Shown: positions 1-8,456, counted from the first letter of the stretch. The stretch is DNA of 58,777 bases from Promethearchaeota archaeon (GCA_016839915.1 JAEOTH010000074.1:1-58777); one strand, 5' to 3'. Program-made: numbers and translations. The notes: generated by a model not told the origin, from the sequence alone.

Positions 1-352
<352 letters not shown>

Positions 353-440
353 AATTTATTTGAAGTTTTTTCCAAGGACTTAAACTATAATTTGGAATTG
401 ATATTTCGTTATTCTTAGGAGTTCTTAATTAAACTTTCTT

Positions 441-460
441 CAGTTATATACTTTAAATAT
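441..460 (-). promoter_or_regulatory. Candidate TATA box of the 16S rRNA gene
   Basis: On the minus strand the sequence reads TTATATATTTAAAGTATATA, a strong archaeal TATA-like stretch about 100 bases upstream of the mature 16S 5' end. That leaves room for a precursor leader of about 65-75 nucleotides, which would pair with sequence beyond the window during 16S processing. This is positional inference; no start site is known. Confidence 0.45.
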
Positions 461-479
461 ATAACCACATCTTTTTTAC

Positions 480-549
480 CGCATCTTTGATTTAACTCTT
501 CATTTATCGGAAGTTTACCGAAATCTAAGCTTACACCGGTAAAGATGCG
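480..549. repeat. Inverted repeat upstream of the rRNA promoter
   Basis: CGCATCTTT (480-488) is repeated as its exact reverse complement AAAGATGCG (541-549), with a small TCGG/CCGA stem (about 508-521) inside. It lies between the 16S TATA box and the divergent Roadblock operon. It could be a regulator site or a hairpin in a transcript. The rest of 352-698 holds no gene that I can recognise. Confidence 0.45.
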
Positions 550-698
550 ATTTGCTAATATACTATAAAGGTGGAATATGTTTTAAATTTTTTTATTTAT
601 CAACGAAAACTTAAAGATTCCTTAATAAATTTTCGTAGTTTAAAAATCTCTATTAAAATTAGAAGTTATCAATTCAATAAGAGAATATATGGTTTAAA

Positions 699-1700
699 AT
701 GCATCTAAAAGATAAAATTGGAATCCATTTAGATCAAATAAAACAACTTAAAGGTGTAGAAAATGCTGTACTAACTCAGCGAGATGGCAATCCAATACAA
801 TCTACGGGAGTTTGGTTTTCTAAAGATGAAATATTTAATGTGAGTTCGGCAACTAGTGCGATATTTAACGTAGGAATACATTTACACCCAAAGGATTTAA
901 AGTATATCCTAATAGAAGGGAAAAAAGCTAAAATTTTAATTGCTCCATTGAATAGCCCATTACACAGCTCATTAAATAAGATATTAGAAACACAGGGTAT
1001 CCTAGATACAAATCATGAATTTTTCATAGCAATTACAGCTCAACCTAACATAAACTTAGGTGGGATCTTCTTACAAACTAATGAATGCCTGAAAAAAATA
1101 AAAACCACTTTGATAACATCGGGAGAGTCCTTTAAACCACCATTAATTCAGTTTAATAATCAAAAAATTCAAAGTATCATTGAAGGATTTAATGTTAAAG
1201 AAACAGAAGATTTTGATTTAAGGTTGTCATCATTTTCCTTAAGTTTTTCAGAAAGTATATCTCTAGAATTAAGAAAAGTGTTAAATAATATTTCTGTTAC
1301 AATTCCAGATTTAAAATATGCTTTTATCACTATTGAAGGAGGGTTTATTGCTTCAAAAATCTTAAAAAAAGTCGACCCTGATAATGAAAAAATAGATAAA
1401 ATCTCAGCTATGAGTTATTCACTATTCCAAACTGCTAATAGATGTGCTTGGTTATTAAAGAAAATGCAAGCTGAGAGAATTCTCCTGGATTGCCAAAATT
1501 CATTTCAATTCATAGATGGTTTAGGAAAAGCAATATTCAGCACAGAAATTGGTAAACTTAGGCAAAAACTAGGTTTGATACGATTGATACTTCCTCAATT
1601 TTCTAAAAAGATTGATATGCTTATTAAAAGAGCATCAGAAATTCAGGATCATCAAACGTTTGACATCAAGAGAATGCTAGGAGAATTAGTAATAAAATAA
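699..1700 (+). CDS. Tandem Roadblock/LC7 domain protein
   Basis: This 333-residue protein looks like two Roadblock/LC7 domains in tandem. Residues about 10-125 show the typical opening 'GVENAVLTQRDGNPI' followed by a beta-rich 'LKYILIEGKKAKILIAPL' stretch. Residues about 205-325 repeat the fold ('YAFITIEGGFIASKI', then 'AERILLDC', then a final helix). Roadblock proteins bind small Ras-like GTPases; bacterial MglB acts as activator of MglA. The gene is first in a tight operon: 12 nt to the next ORF, which overlaps the region of an MglA-like GTPase. That context supports a GTPase regulator role in the cytosol or at the membrane surface. ATG start; no signal peptide. The double-domain call is from pattern reading and the second domain is the less certain half. 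Confidence 0.8.
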   Translation: MHLKDKIGIHLDQIKQLKGVENAVLTQRDGNPIQSTGVWFSKDEIFNVSSATSAIFNVGIHLHPKDLKYILIEGKKAKILIAPLNSPLHSSLNKILETQGILDTNHEFFIAITAQPNINLGGIFLQTNECLKKIKTTLITSGESFKPPLIQFNNQKIQSIIEGFNVKETEDFDLRLSSFSLSFSESISLELRKVLNNISVTIPDLKYAFITIEGGFIASKILKKVDPDNEKIDKISAMSYSLFQTANRCAWLLKKMQAERILLDCQNSFQFIDGLGKAIFSTEIGKLRQKLGLIRLILPQFSKKIDMLIKRASEIQDHQTFDIKRMLGELVIK

Positions 1701-1712
1701 AAAGGTGGGAGC

Positions 1713-2609
1713 ATGAATTTTTTTGAATTTCTAGATCAATTAAAACGTAATAATAATTCAATAATTTTGTATTGTTTATTAGATAGAATCCCAATAATAG
1801 TTTTAGGGGAAGATTCAGATAAAGTAGATGATTTTTTGATTGAACTTTCGGAGCTAGTTCATTTTCGAAAAGAATATGTATTTTATACTGATTTTGTTTC
1901 AAGAGAAGATTATGAAAATCTTATTTCAAATGAAAATATAGATTATAATTATCAACGTGCTCATATAAGATGCCCTTGTAGTGTTTCATCTAAAGCTATA
2001 AGTCAATTTGATAATCTCCATTCATGGCTAATTGGATTAAAGAAACCAAATAAGAAAGAAGAATTAATTTATATTAAAAGCTTAATAAAGAAAACTACTG
2101 ATTCCTTACTTTATATTAATCTCAATTCTAATGCGATTTCAATAGAGGTTGAGGGTTTGAATTTAAAATTAATTAACTTAATACTTGAACAAAATATTTT
2201 TAAGAAAATTTCCCAAGATACTGAAAAATCAATAGCTAAAATGAAGAGAGTATTATCAGATAAAATAACAATTAATCAACTGGACAAGGATTTGTTAAAA
2301 ACGCTTTTAGACTTTGAAGTAGAAAAAAATGAATTAAAAAAAAATATATTCAAAAGAGAAATTCAAAATTTTTTTTCTGGTTCAAAAAGAGCATATTTTA
2401 TTTTATCTAGATTGAATTTATTAAACAATATTGGAATTCAAACCCGTGTTAGTAGTAAAACATTATTAGAAACAATCGATTATGAAGAAGCTCCAATAGA
2501 TAGAATTTGTACATTTATTAAAAAAGAATGGGGAGATGATTATTCAGATTTAATCGAAGATGGAAAAAAAGCTATTATGGGTGATAAAATAGTCTCACTT
2601 TGGGGTTAG
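1713..2609 (+). CDS. Unknown protein between Roadblock and GTPase genes
   Basis: A 298-residue soluble protein that I do not recognise. It starts at an ATG preceded by a good ribosome-binding site (AAAGGTGGGAGC). The N-terminal 110 residues look alpha/beta; 110-298 are mostly helical and lysine-rich. One cysteine pair stands out ('RCPCSV', about residue 89-92). There is no signal peptide or membrane segment. It sits between the tandem Roadblock gene (12 nt away) and the MglA-like GTPase, whose ATG lies 8 nt after its TAG stop. A role as third component of the GTPase module, such as an adaptor or effector, is inference from position alone. Confidence 0.7.
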   Translation: MNFFEFLDQLKRNNNSIILYCLLDRIPIIVLGEDSDKVDDFLIELSELVHFRKEYVFYTDFVSREDYENLISNENIDYNYQRAHIRCPCSVSSKAISQFDNLHSWLIGLKKPNKKEELIYIKSLIKKTTDSLLYINLNSNAISIEVEGLNLKLINLILEQNIFKKISQDTEKSIAKMKRVLSDKITINQLDKDLLKTLLDFEVEKNELKKNIFKREIQNFFSGSKRAYFILSRLNLLNNIGIQTRVSSKTLLETIDYEEAPIDRICTFIKKEWGDDYSDLIEDGKKAIMGDKIVSLWG

Positions 2610-2617
2610 AAATTATT

Positions 2618-3205
2618 ATGATATTCAATTATGATGATAAAATTTTGCAAGTTAAAATAGTATATTACGGCCCTGCTATGTCAGGGAAAACTACATCAAT
2701 TAAATCACTTTTCTCTTATTTTAATAAAGAACATTCAGTTAAATCAATTGATAGTACAGTTGGTCGCACCTTATTTTTTGATTTCGGAGTATTAAAATTT
2801 AAAGGTGTCGATTGGAGTTTAAAATTCTTAATTTATTCAGCAACAGGCCAAGACTTTTATGCTAGTACCCGTCCCGCAACATTAAATGGTGTGGATGGGT
2901 TGATTTTTGTAGTAGATTCTCAATCTAAATATTTAGATCATAATATTAGATCATGGAACGAATTAAAAACATTGTTTGGATCTGAATTCTATAATATACC
3001 GATCGTAATATCTTTAAACAAATACGATTTATTAGATTTATATAATCCAGAAAGTAATGGATTTCTTTCATTTATTGAGTCTGATAGGTTTAGACACATT
3101 TCTTTCAAAAAAACTATTGCAACTAAGGGAAAAGGAGTATTAGATTCTTTTAGTGGATTGGTAAAATTTATCTTTCCACAACTAAAGATTCATCTTAATA
3201 ATTAA
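2618..3205 (+). CDS. MglA-like small GTPase
   Basis: Small Ras-superfamily GTPase of the MglA type, 195 residues from the chosen ATG at 2618. Visible motifs are the P-loop GPAMSGKTT, the switch stretch 'DSTVGRTLFFDFG', a G3 region SATGQDFY and G4 NKYD. The aspartate normally at the start of G3 is absent, as in bacterial MglA (TVPGQ). 'GVDGLIFVVDSQ' is also typical of MglA. An in-frame upstream start at 2600 would overlap the previous gene by 10 nt, but 2618 gives the natural N-terminus just before strand 1. It is the last gene of the Roadblock operon, so the neighbouring tandem-Roadblock protein is its likely regulator. Confidence 0.88.
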   Translation: MIFNYDDKILQVKIVYYGPAMSGKTTSIKSLFSYFNKEHSVKSIDSTVGRTLFFDFGVLKFKGVDWSLKFLIYSATGQDFYASTRPATLNGVDGLIFVVDSQSKYLDHNIRSWNELKTLFGSEFYNIPIVISLNKYDLLDLYNPESNGFLSFIESDRFRHISFKKTIATKGKGVLDSFSGLVKFIFPQLKIHLNN

Positions 3206-3219
3206 TTTCTATTTTTATT

Positions 3220-3405
3220 TTATTTCTCAACCTTTTGGTACATATTCTTTGAAATTCTTTTAATATAACCTTGTGTGTAGAATTGTTTAAGTAAATTTCT
3301 TACTTTTCGTACTTCTAAAGCGTCAATACCTAAAACGTTCATTAGTTGAAAAATTGAAAATTGTTTTGGTAAATTGTTCTTTATATTATTATATAAACCC
3401 GTTTT
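3220..3405 (-). pseudogene. Remnant of a winged-helix protein
   Basis: An open frame between an upstream in-frame TGA (3406-3408) and a TAA (3220-3222) encodes a 61-residue winged-helix-like segment. It includes 'FSIFQLMNVLGIDALEVRK' and 'LLKQFYTQGYIKRI'. The only standard start inside it is the ATG at 3342, which would yield 40 residues and lose half the domain. The helix-turn-helix plus wing pattern and amphipathic spacing look like real coding sequence, so I read it as the C-terminal remnant of a decayed gene. A short expressed protein is also possible. The rest of the 3206-3691 gap (about 3430-3690) shows nothing I can interpret. Confidence 0.5.
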
Positions 3406-3691
3406 TCATTCACATTTTATTTTGTTTTAATTTACTGAGACTAAATGAAGAAAGATTTTTATATTTTATCTTAATTATTCGAAATTTATTAGGTGGAGTT
3501 TAGGTTTTTATAATCCTCAAAGTAACTATAACTTATCATTCCTACTTATCGTAGATCATCCTTGTCTAGTCTTTTTCATTGAATATTTACAACCCTCTTT
3601 AACTCCTTGGATACTTTTTGTTTGTTATAATTGTTAAATATGTTTAATAGATAATTGTGTATAATTCTAAAGTAAAACAATAATATAAAAA

Positions 3692-4378
3692 CTAAAAATC
3701 ACGAAATTCTTTAAAATTATCACCAATTGGAGCTTCTCCATCACCGTAAATTTGGTATAATCCTGTTCTTCTTTGACATTCAAAGAAACTCCGATAAATA
3801 TTTCTCCTTTGCTCATATAAAGCACAAGTTTTGTAAATTATAGGATTCCAAATGTAAAGTTCATGATCCGGTTCATACCAAAGTTTTTCATCTTTTAATA
3901 CTTGTTTAAAGTCTTCTTCTCCAATAACCTCAGATAGATCTTGTTTATTAAGCATCACGATTAAAGGAATTTCTTTAATCAATTTTCCTCTCGTAACATT
4001 TTTAAGTTCTTTTAATGACTCAATATTATCTTCAAAGAAGTGAGTTTGAGAATCAACAGTAAAAATAACTCCATCTGTCCCCTTGAATATCTTTTTTCTT
4101 AAAGGGGAAAACCTTCTCTGCCCCGCAACGGTATACACATGATAAAAAACTTTGCCCCGACTTTTTTGTTTTGTTGATTGAAAGATTCCTCGGTCAAAAT
4201 ATAATGTTGATCCAGAAGCCATTGAGATTTTTGTTAAATTTCCAGTAGGTTCAATATCTATTTCATTTTCTTTAGTAAACCTATAAAGTGTATCTACAAT
4301 TGTTGTTTTTCCTGATCCTGCCATTCCCCAATATAAGATTTTAATATATACCTTGTGATCTGCTGTAAACCGTACCAT
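3692..4378 (-). CDS. Arf/MglA-like small GTPase
   Basis: Second small GTPase of the window, 228 residues. Motifs are the P-loop WGMAGSGKTT (residues about 18-27), G3 TVAGQ, 'GTDGVIFTVDSQ', G4 NKQD and a G5-like TCA near residue 187. Like the 2618 gene it has the MglA-type G3 lacking the usual aspartate. The C-terminal 35 residues extend past the G domain ('YEQRRNIYRSFFECQRRTG') and may be a partner-binding tail. It is transcribed alone leftward, opposite to the first GTPase operon, with a perfect 10-bp inverted repeat (4433-4468) upstream of its probable promoter. Confidence 0.88.
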   Translation of the reverse strand: MVRFTADHKVYIKILYWGMAGSGKTTIVDTLYRFTKENEIDIEPTGNLTKISMASGSTLYFDRGIFQSTKQKSRGKVFYHVYTVAGQRRFSPLRKKIFKGTDGVIFTVDSQTHFFEDNIESLKELKNVTRGKLIKEIPLIVMLNKQDLSEVIGEEDFKQVLKDEKLWYEPDHELYIWNPIIYKTCALYEQRRNIYRSFFECQRRTGLYQIYGDGEAPIGDNFKEFRDF

Positions 4379-4432
4379 TAAGAATCTTCCCTTAATTATT
4401 AAATTTTGTAGTAAAAAAATCGTTCCTTTGGA

Positions 4433-4468
4433 AATATTTCGTGAATAGTTTATGATTGACGAAATATT
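4433..4468. promoter_or_regulatory. Perfect inverted repeat upstream of the GTPase gene
   Basis: AATATTTCGT (4433-4442) and ACGAAATATT (4459-4468) are exact reverse complements separated by 16 bases. The site lies about 55-90 bases upstream of the GTPase start codon at 4378, just upstream of an AT-rich TATA-like stretch. That is a plausible position for an activator or repressor site. No binding factor can be named. Confidence 0.4.
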
Positions 4469-4603
4469 CTATTAATTTTTATTAAAATATATTAATAGGT
4501 ATTATTATAATTTAGTATTTATAATTCCTTTGTGATATTTTAACTTTTTGTTAAAACTAGTCCTTTTAGGAAAAATCTCTAGATTCTTAAATCATATAAT
4601 TTT

Positions 4604-4843
4604 TCATTCAAAGTCGAGATATGTTTTTCCTAATCTAATATTATAATTACACCATAAAATCAATTGGCTATATCTTTCTCCAATATAATCTTCTCTAATA
4701 ATTAAATTAATAATATCAGAGTACATTATTTCTCTTTTGCTTTTTATTCTATTTTTAAGTGTTTTTATAATATCAATTAATATATCGCAGTTACTAGAAG
4801 TGATTTTTTTAATTTTTTCTAGACTATTAGATGTTTGATTCAT
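4604..4843 (-). CDS. Small hypothetical helical protein
   Basis: A 79-residue ORF with ATG start that I do not recognise. It is charged and mostly helical ('LIDIIKTLKNRIKSKREI') with a C-terminal WCNYN patch, and has no membrane segment. Its start codon overlaps the stop of a 22-codon upstream ORF in an ATGA arrangement, which supports translation of both. Codon use is like the neighbours. It could be non-coding, since it is short and AT-rich. Confidence 0.45.
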   Translation of the reverse strand: MNQTSNSLEKIKKITSSNCDILIDIIKTLKNRIKSKREIMYSDIINLIIREDYIGERYSQLILWCNYNIRLGKTYLDFE

Positions 4844-4908
4844 CGCAATTCAAGTTTTTTAAGTACAATATTAAGCTTTTTAAATTCAATCCATAGATTA
4901 ATATACAT
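4840..4908 (-). CDS. Possible 22-residue peptide overlapping the next ORF
   Basis: ATG at 4908 opens a 22-codon frame encoding a basic amphipathic peptide ('IEFKKLNIVLKKLELR') whose TGA overlaps the ATG at 4843 (ATGA). The same frame stays open upstream to a TAG near 4965. A very strong anti-16S-complementary run, GGAGGAGGT (4949-4957, minus strand), lies about 40 bases upstream, with no standard start codon at the right distance. The real start, if any, is therefore unclear. The remainder of 4910-5083 shows no other gene. Confidence 0.25.
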   Translation of the reverse strand: MYINLWIEFKKLNIVLKKLELR

Positions 4909-5083
4909 TTGATTTGAATCTTTTAAATTCCGATTTTTTTTACTTTTTACCTCCTCCCCCCTTCTCTAAATATTATTATTTTATCTCATAGTAAAACCAT
5001 TACTGCTCTTAGTATGCTTATTCTACAAAACTAATTTAACATAAGTCAAAAATCTTTAATTTAAAGTCTAAACGAAAAAGTGA

Positions 5084-6103
5084 TTGAAAATCAACTTTAT
5101 TGAAAGTAATAGAGAAGATACCGAAAAATGTCCTGAATGTAGAGGAAAAATAATTTTAAATAGCTTTGAAAAAATATGTAAAGACTGTGGATTAGTTATT
5201 AATAACTTTTTCAAAGAATCTGCGTTCGTATTCAATGATTTAAAAAATAAAAATACTTTAAGTAAACAGTACGTAGCTTTAGGAGAAAGAACAGATTTTA
5301 TAGGAGGTTTAGGTTCATTTATAGACTATGAAAAATCTAAATATTTAAAAGATAAAAATGGAAAGCTCTTACCCCCAGGTGAGCAAAAACTATTTAGGAG
5401 ATTAAAAAAAAATTATGCTCAATTCTTACGTATTAAAAATCATGAAACAGAATATCGAGTTTTTAATATTTTAAACAAAATTTCTTTGTATCTCAACTTA
5501 AATAAGAACATTCGAAATAATGCTGCTTATTACTACAAGAAGATAATTAAAACTGAAGAAAAAGTAATTAATAATATTTCACTTATAGCATTTTGTATAT
5601 TTTTTGCAGTTAGAAAGGAATTTCATAATGCTCCCATAACGATTACTGAAATCTCAAATGCTTTTCAAAACTTTGGACACCGAGTAAACCCTAGATTAAT
5701 TTTAAGGGATGGTATTAGATATAAATGTCATCTAAACGATGAATCAACTCCTCATAAAAGCGAAGATTATCTTGTTAGATTAATAGATGATGTAATAAGA
5801 CATAAATATCTAAAGGAGAGGTTGATTAAGAAAGGAATATTATGGTCTGAAAGTGAATTTCAAAATAGGCTAATAAGAAAATGCCGTGAAATCTTAAAAG
5901 ATTTACCTTTGCGACAAAGGGGTGGCAGAAACCCTTTTATTTTAACTGGGGCGATAATATATCTTGCAGATAAATTATTAGCGAAAGATTATGGCCAAAA
6001 AACAATTTTAACGCAGAAAATCATCTCTGAAGCCACAAAAATTGCAGAATATTCTATTAGAGATCATTATGTAAATCTTCTAAAGCCATTTTTTATTAAA
6101 TAA
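5084..6103 (+). CDS. tfb: Divergent transcription factor B (TFIIB-like)
   Basis: A 339-residue TFB family protein. The N-terminal zinc ribbon is visible as CPEC (residues about 17-20) and CKDC (about 33-36). Two cyclin-like repeats follow (about 120-215 and 235-330), including 'NISLIAFCIFFAVRKEF' and 'LTGAIIYLADKLL', where canonical TFB has its 'AACLYFACR' and 'AGALYLVC' stretches. TFB recruits RNA polymerase to TBP-bound promoters. It is much less canonical than the TFB at 28544-29431, and the B-finger/linker region (about 45-110) is poorly conserved, so it may serve a subset of promoters. The start is a TTG, chosen because no in-frame ATG precedes the zinc ribbon. Confidence 0.82.
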   Translation: MKINFIESNREDTEKCPECRGKIILNSFEKICKDCGLVINNFFKESAFVFNDLKNKNTLSKQYVALGERTDFIGGLGSFIDYEKSKYLKDKNGKLLPPGEQKLFRRLKKNYAQFLRIKNHETEYRVFNILNKISLYLNLNKNIRNNAAYYYKKIIKTEEKVINNISLIAFCIFFAVRKEFHNAPITITEISNAFQNFGHRVNPRLILRDGIRYKCHLNDESTPHKSEDYLVRLIDDVIRHKYLKERLIKKGILWSESEFQNRLIRKCREILKDLPLRQRGGRNPFILTGAIIYLADKLLAKDYGQKTILTQKIISEATKIAEYSIRDHYVNLLKPFFIK

Positions 6104-6243
6104 GGGTCTAAAATTGGATGAAATTTGGATATGATTGATGAATTTAACTTACTCAGAAAGGACTTTGATCATATTAAATTTTTTAAATTATATAAATTTA
6201 ATATTATTAGCGTGATAGGTTATTAGTATTATACACTTCTTCT

Positions 6244-6355
6244 GCTTCTGTAGTGTAGTCTGGTCAAGCTATTATAGTTTTTAAAAAACTATTTTTAGGA
6301 TTAAGCATACGAGGCTCTCACCCTCGGAACCCGGGTTCAAATCCCGGCAGAAGCA
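6244..6355 (+). tRNA. tRNA-Glu (CTC) with an intron in the D-arm
   Basis: The acceptor stem GCTTCTG/CAGAAGC, the anticodon stem-loop CGAGG-CTCTCAC-CCTCG (anticodon CTC) and the T-arm CCGGGTTCAAATCCCGG are intact. About 37 extra nucleotides interrupt the D-arm, between GGTC and ATAC. The insert contains a hairpin (ATAGTTTTT/AAAAACTAT, 6274-6292). Because AAGC flanks it at both ends (6266-6269 and 6303-6306), the exact ends could lie anywhere from 6266-6302 to 6270-6306. Removal restores a normal D-arm. CCA is not encoded. A TATA-like stretch lies near 6187-6200. Confidence 0.9.
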
Positions 6356-6444
6356 TCAATTTGGTGATGTCATAATTTCATATGATTTTAAGGTCATATA
6401 ATTTAAAAATTAGTGCAGTCTTCAAAAAAATTATTTTTGTACCT

Positions 6445-6816
6445 TTATCTCTTAGATTGGATTGTATTAAGGATTTCAAAACAATTGATTAGAATGTTTG
6501 TATATGTTTCAATGAGTTGTAAATGGTTCTCATTTTTCAATTTATTAGTGATTATTTCAATTTTTTCTAATAAAACTTCTTCTAATGAATTTATCAACTC
6601 GTTTTGTTTGTCATAGTGATATCCCTTTTCTTGTTCTTTAATATTGGGTTCGCTTTTAATGACATTATCTTGATGAGGTCTACTTTTAACAACTTTAACA
6701 TCTCTATTACATGTTGGGCAAAATGTTTTTCCATCTCTATTTCGGAAAATTGGGTTACTACAAACTGGACAAGCCATATTTAGCATTGTATTTCCAGATC
6801 TGAGAAGATCGGCCAT
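6445..6816 (-). CDS. ZNRD2 (Sjogren/scleroderma autoantigen p27)-type zinc-ribbon protein
   Basis: The start 'MADLLRSGNTML' followed by CPVC (residues about 16-19) and CPTC (about 33-36) matches the archaeal UPF0148 family, related to eukaryotic ZNRD2/p27. Length is 123 residues: an N-terminal zinc ribbon, a charged linker (about 40-70) and a C-terminal coiled helix ('LINSLEEVLLEKIEIITNKL'). The molecular role in archaea is not established. It lies just downstream of, and in the same direction as, the eS17 gene (77 nt gap), suggesting co-transcription with a ribosomal protein gene. Confidence 0.85.
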   Translation of the reverse strand: MADLLRSGNTMLNMACPVCSNPIFRNRDGKTFCPTCNRDVKVVKSRPHQDNVIKSEPNIKEQEKGYHYDKQNELINSLEEVLLEKIEIITNKLKNENHLQLIETYTNILINCFEILNTIQSKR

Positions 6817-6893
6817 TTTTTTGATATTATCGTTGATTTTTATCCCTTTTTCTTATATCTATATCATAGAAAGAAAAAAAAATTAGAGCCAAT

Positions 6894-7088
6894 TTATTCT
6901 CTTTCCCTAATCTTTAATAAAGTTACAATATATCCTGAGATTCTATTTCTTAAATGTTTTGAATCGATTTCAAGATATTTATCCAATAATTTTTTATTAA
7001 CTTCAAAATCGGTTGTAAACACATTTGGATATTTATTTATTAATTCCTTCGAAACATTTTTAATTAAAACAGTTCTTACTTTACCCAT
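6894..7088 (-). CDS. rps17e: 30S ribosomal protein eS17
   Basis: A 64-residue protein with the eS17 pattern: 'MGKVRT' start, 'VSKELINKYPNVFTTDFEVNKK' and 'LRNRISGYIVTLLK'. The length is the usual one for archaeal eS17. It belongs to the small ribosomal subunit and is shared only between archaea and eukaryotes. ATG start; first gene of a short leftward unit with the ZNRD2-like gene. Confidence 0.93.
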   Translation of the reverse strand: MGKVRTVLIKNVSKELINKYPNVFTTDFEVNKKLLDKYLEIDSKHLRNRISGYIVTLLKIRERE

Positions 7089-7195
7089 TTTAGTTACTTT
7101 TATTATACTTTTCTTAATTAGAAATAAAATATTTGGTAAAATAAATTTTTTTGGAATTATTTAGGTTTTTATAGGTTAAACTAGAAAATTATGGT

Positions 7196-8419
7196 GTGAA
7201 AAAAAAATACTTCTTTATACTTCCGATATTAATCTTGATGGAACTTTTAAGTTTAATCAATCTTGCGAATGCGTTTAATTGTAATTTGATTGTATTAAAT
7301 GCAGATCAAACTGAATATTATTTTAATGAAGATATAAAAATAAATGCATCTTGGGAGTTATATTATAACACTCTTAATGAAATTGCTTATACTCAAATTC
7401 ATATTACAGATAAATTTGATCAGATTATTTGGAATTCTTCAAAATACAATCAAGTTGGAGCTTATGAAAAGAATTGGATTGTAAACACCCATGAACTTAA
7501 TTTAGATTCTAATAATTGTTCCTATGTTCTCTATATAAATTTTTTTGTTTTTTATTTTCAAATTGATACTACAAATACAATGTGTACTTATTTAGAAACT
7601 TTGGAAATTGAAATCATTAAGAGAAATATTTCCTGTGAGCTAACGGGATTTAAAGATAGAATTATTTTAGGGGAAAATTTGTCATTTATTGCAAAATTTT
7701 ATGATAATACCGTGGAAGATAATCAAAATTTAATTAACTTCACTGTACATTTTAATATTAAATATGATGATTTGATTCTATTCCAGAGTAATTATACAAC
7801 AAATTCGTCAGGAGCTATTTGTATAAATCTATTATCTCTCTCTAATTTAAAATTGGGAATGAATCTTTTAATCTTTTCAATAAAAAATAATATGGTCTAT
7901 AATGATACAAAATTTGTGTATGAAATACTAACAGAAAAAAATGATTTAATCATAGATATTATCACTTTTAATAATAATTTAAAAGATAATGAAGATTTAG
8001 AAATGAAATTATATTGTTATTATTACATTAACCACTCTGTAAAGCCGCTAGTAGATTATATCTTATTAATAAAAATTTTTAACAACATGACGTTAACATT
8101 TGTCAACGAATATAAAACAGACGAATATGGGTTTTTAACAGTTTTAATTTCTCAAGATTCATTTAAATATAATCAAACAGATCAAGATTTTAATCTTAGT
8201 ATATTTTTTAATGGAACCGCTTTTTTAGATAACAGAACGATAATTTTAAGTTTTAATTTAAATAACGAGATATATTCCAAAGTGCAAAATACTCTTCAAA
8301 TAAGGCTCTTATCTTTTACAACCATTCTAATTATTTCACTTATACTAATATCATATGTAATAATTAATAAAAAAAGTAAAAGTGAAAAACTACTTACAGA
8401 ATTGATCATTAGATATTAA
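7196..8419 (+). CDS. Secreted, membrane-anchored surface protein
   Basis: A 407-residue protein with a signal peptide (residues 1-27, basic start then a long hydrophobic run ending in 'ANA') and a single C-terminal membrane helix ('FTTILIISLILISYVIINKK', about 372-392) followed by a short basic tail. The extracellular part is beta-rich and asparagine-rich, with many N-x-S/T sites and a few cysteines. It resembles repeated Ig-like or CARDB-like modules ('FNEDIKINASWEL', 'LGENLSFIAKFYDN', 'NLKDNEDLEMKLYCYY'). The start is GTG at 7196. No specific ligand or enzyme function can be assigned. Confidence 0.75.
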   Translation: MKKKYFFILPILILMELLSLINLANAFNCNLIVLNADQTEYYFNEDIKINASWELYYNTLNEIAYTQIHITDKFDQIIWNSSKYNQVGAYEKNWIVNTHELNLDSNNCSYVLYINFFVFYFQIDTTNTMCTYLETLEIEIIKRNISCELTGFKDRIILGENLSFIAKFYDNTVEDNQNLINFTVHFNIKYDDLILFQSNYTTNSSGAICINLLSLSNLKLGMNLLIFSIKNNMVYNDTKFVYEILTEKNDLIIDIITFNNNLKDNEDLEMKLYCYYYINHSVKPLVDYILLIKIFNNMTLTFVNEYKTDEYGFLTVLISQDSFKYNQTDQDFNLSIFFNGTAFLDNRTIILSFNLNNEIYSKVQNTLQIRLLSFTTILIISLILISYVIINKKSKSEKLLTELIIRY

Positions 8420-8430
8420 ATTTTAAATCT

Positions 8431-8456
8431 ACATTAATGGAAAATGCTATTAATGT
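8431..8456. terminator. Hairpin after the surface-protein gene
   Basis: ACATTAAT (8431-8438) and ATTAATGT (8449-8456) form an 8-bp stem with a 10-base loop, 12 bases after the stop codon at 8419. The following TATTATTTGTG is T-rich, so a terminator is plausible. It could equally be a site upstream of the cdc6 gene; nothing else of note is seen in 8420-8654. Confidence 0.35.
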
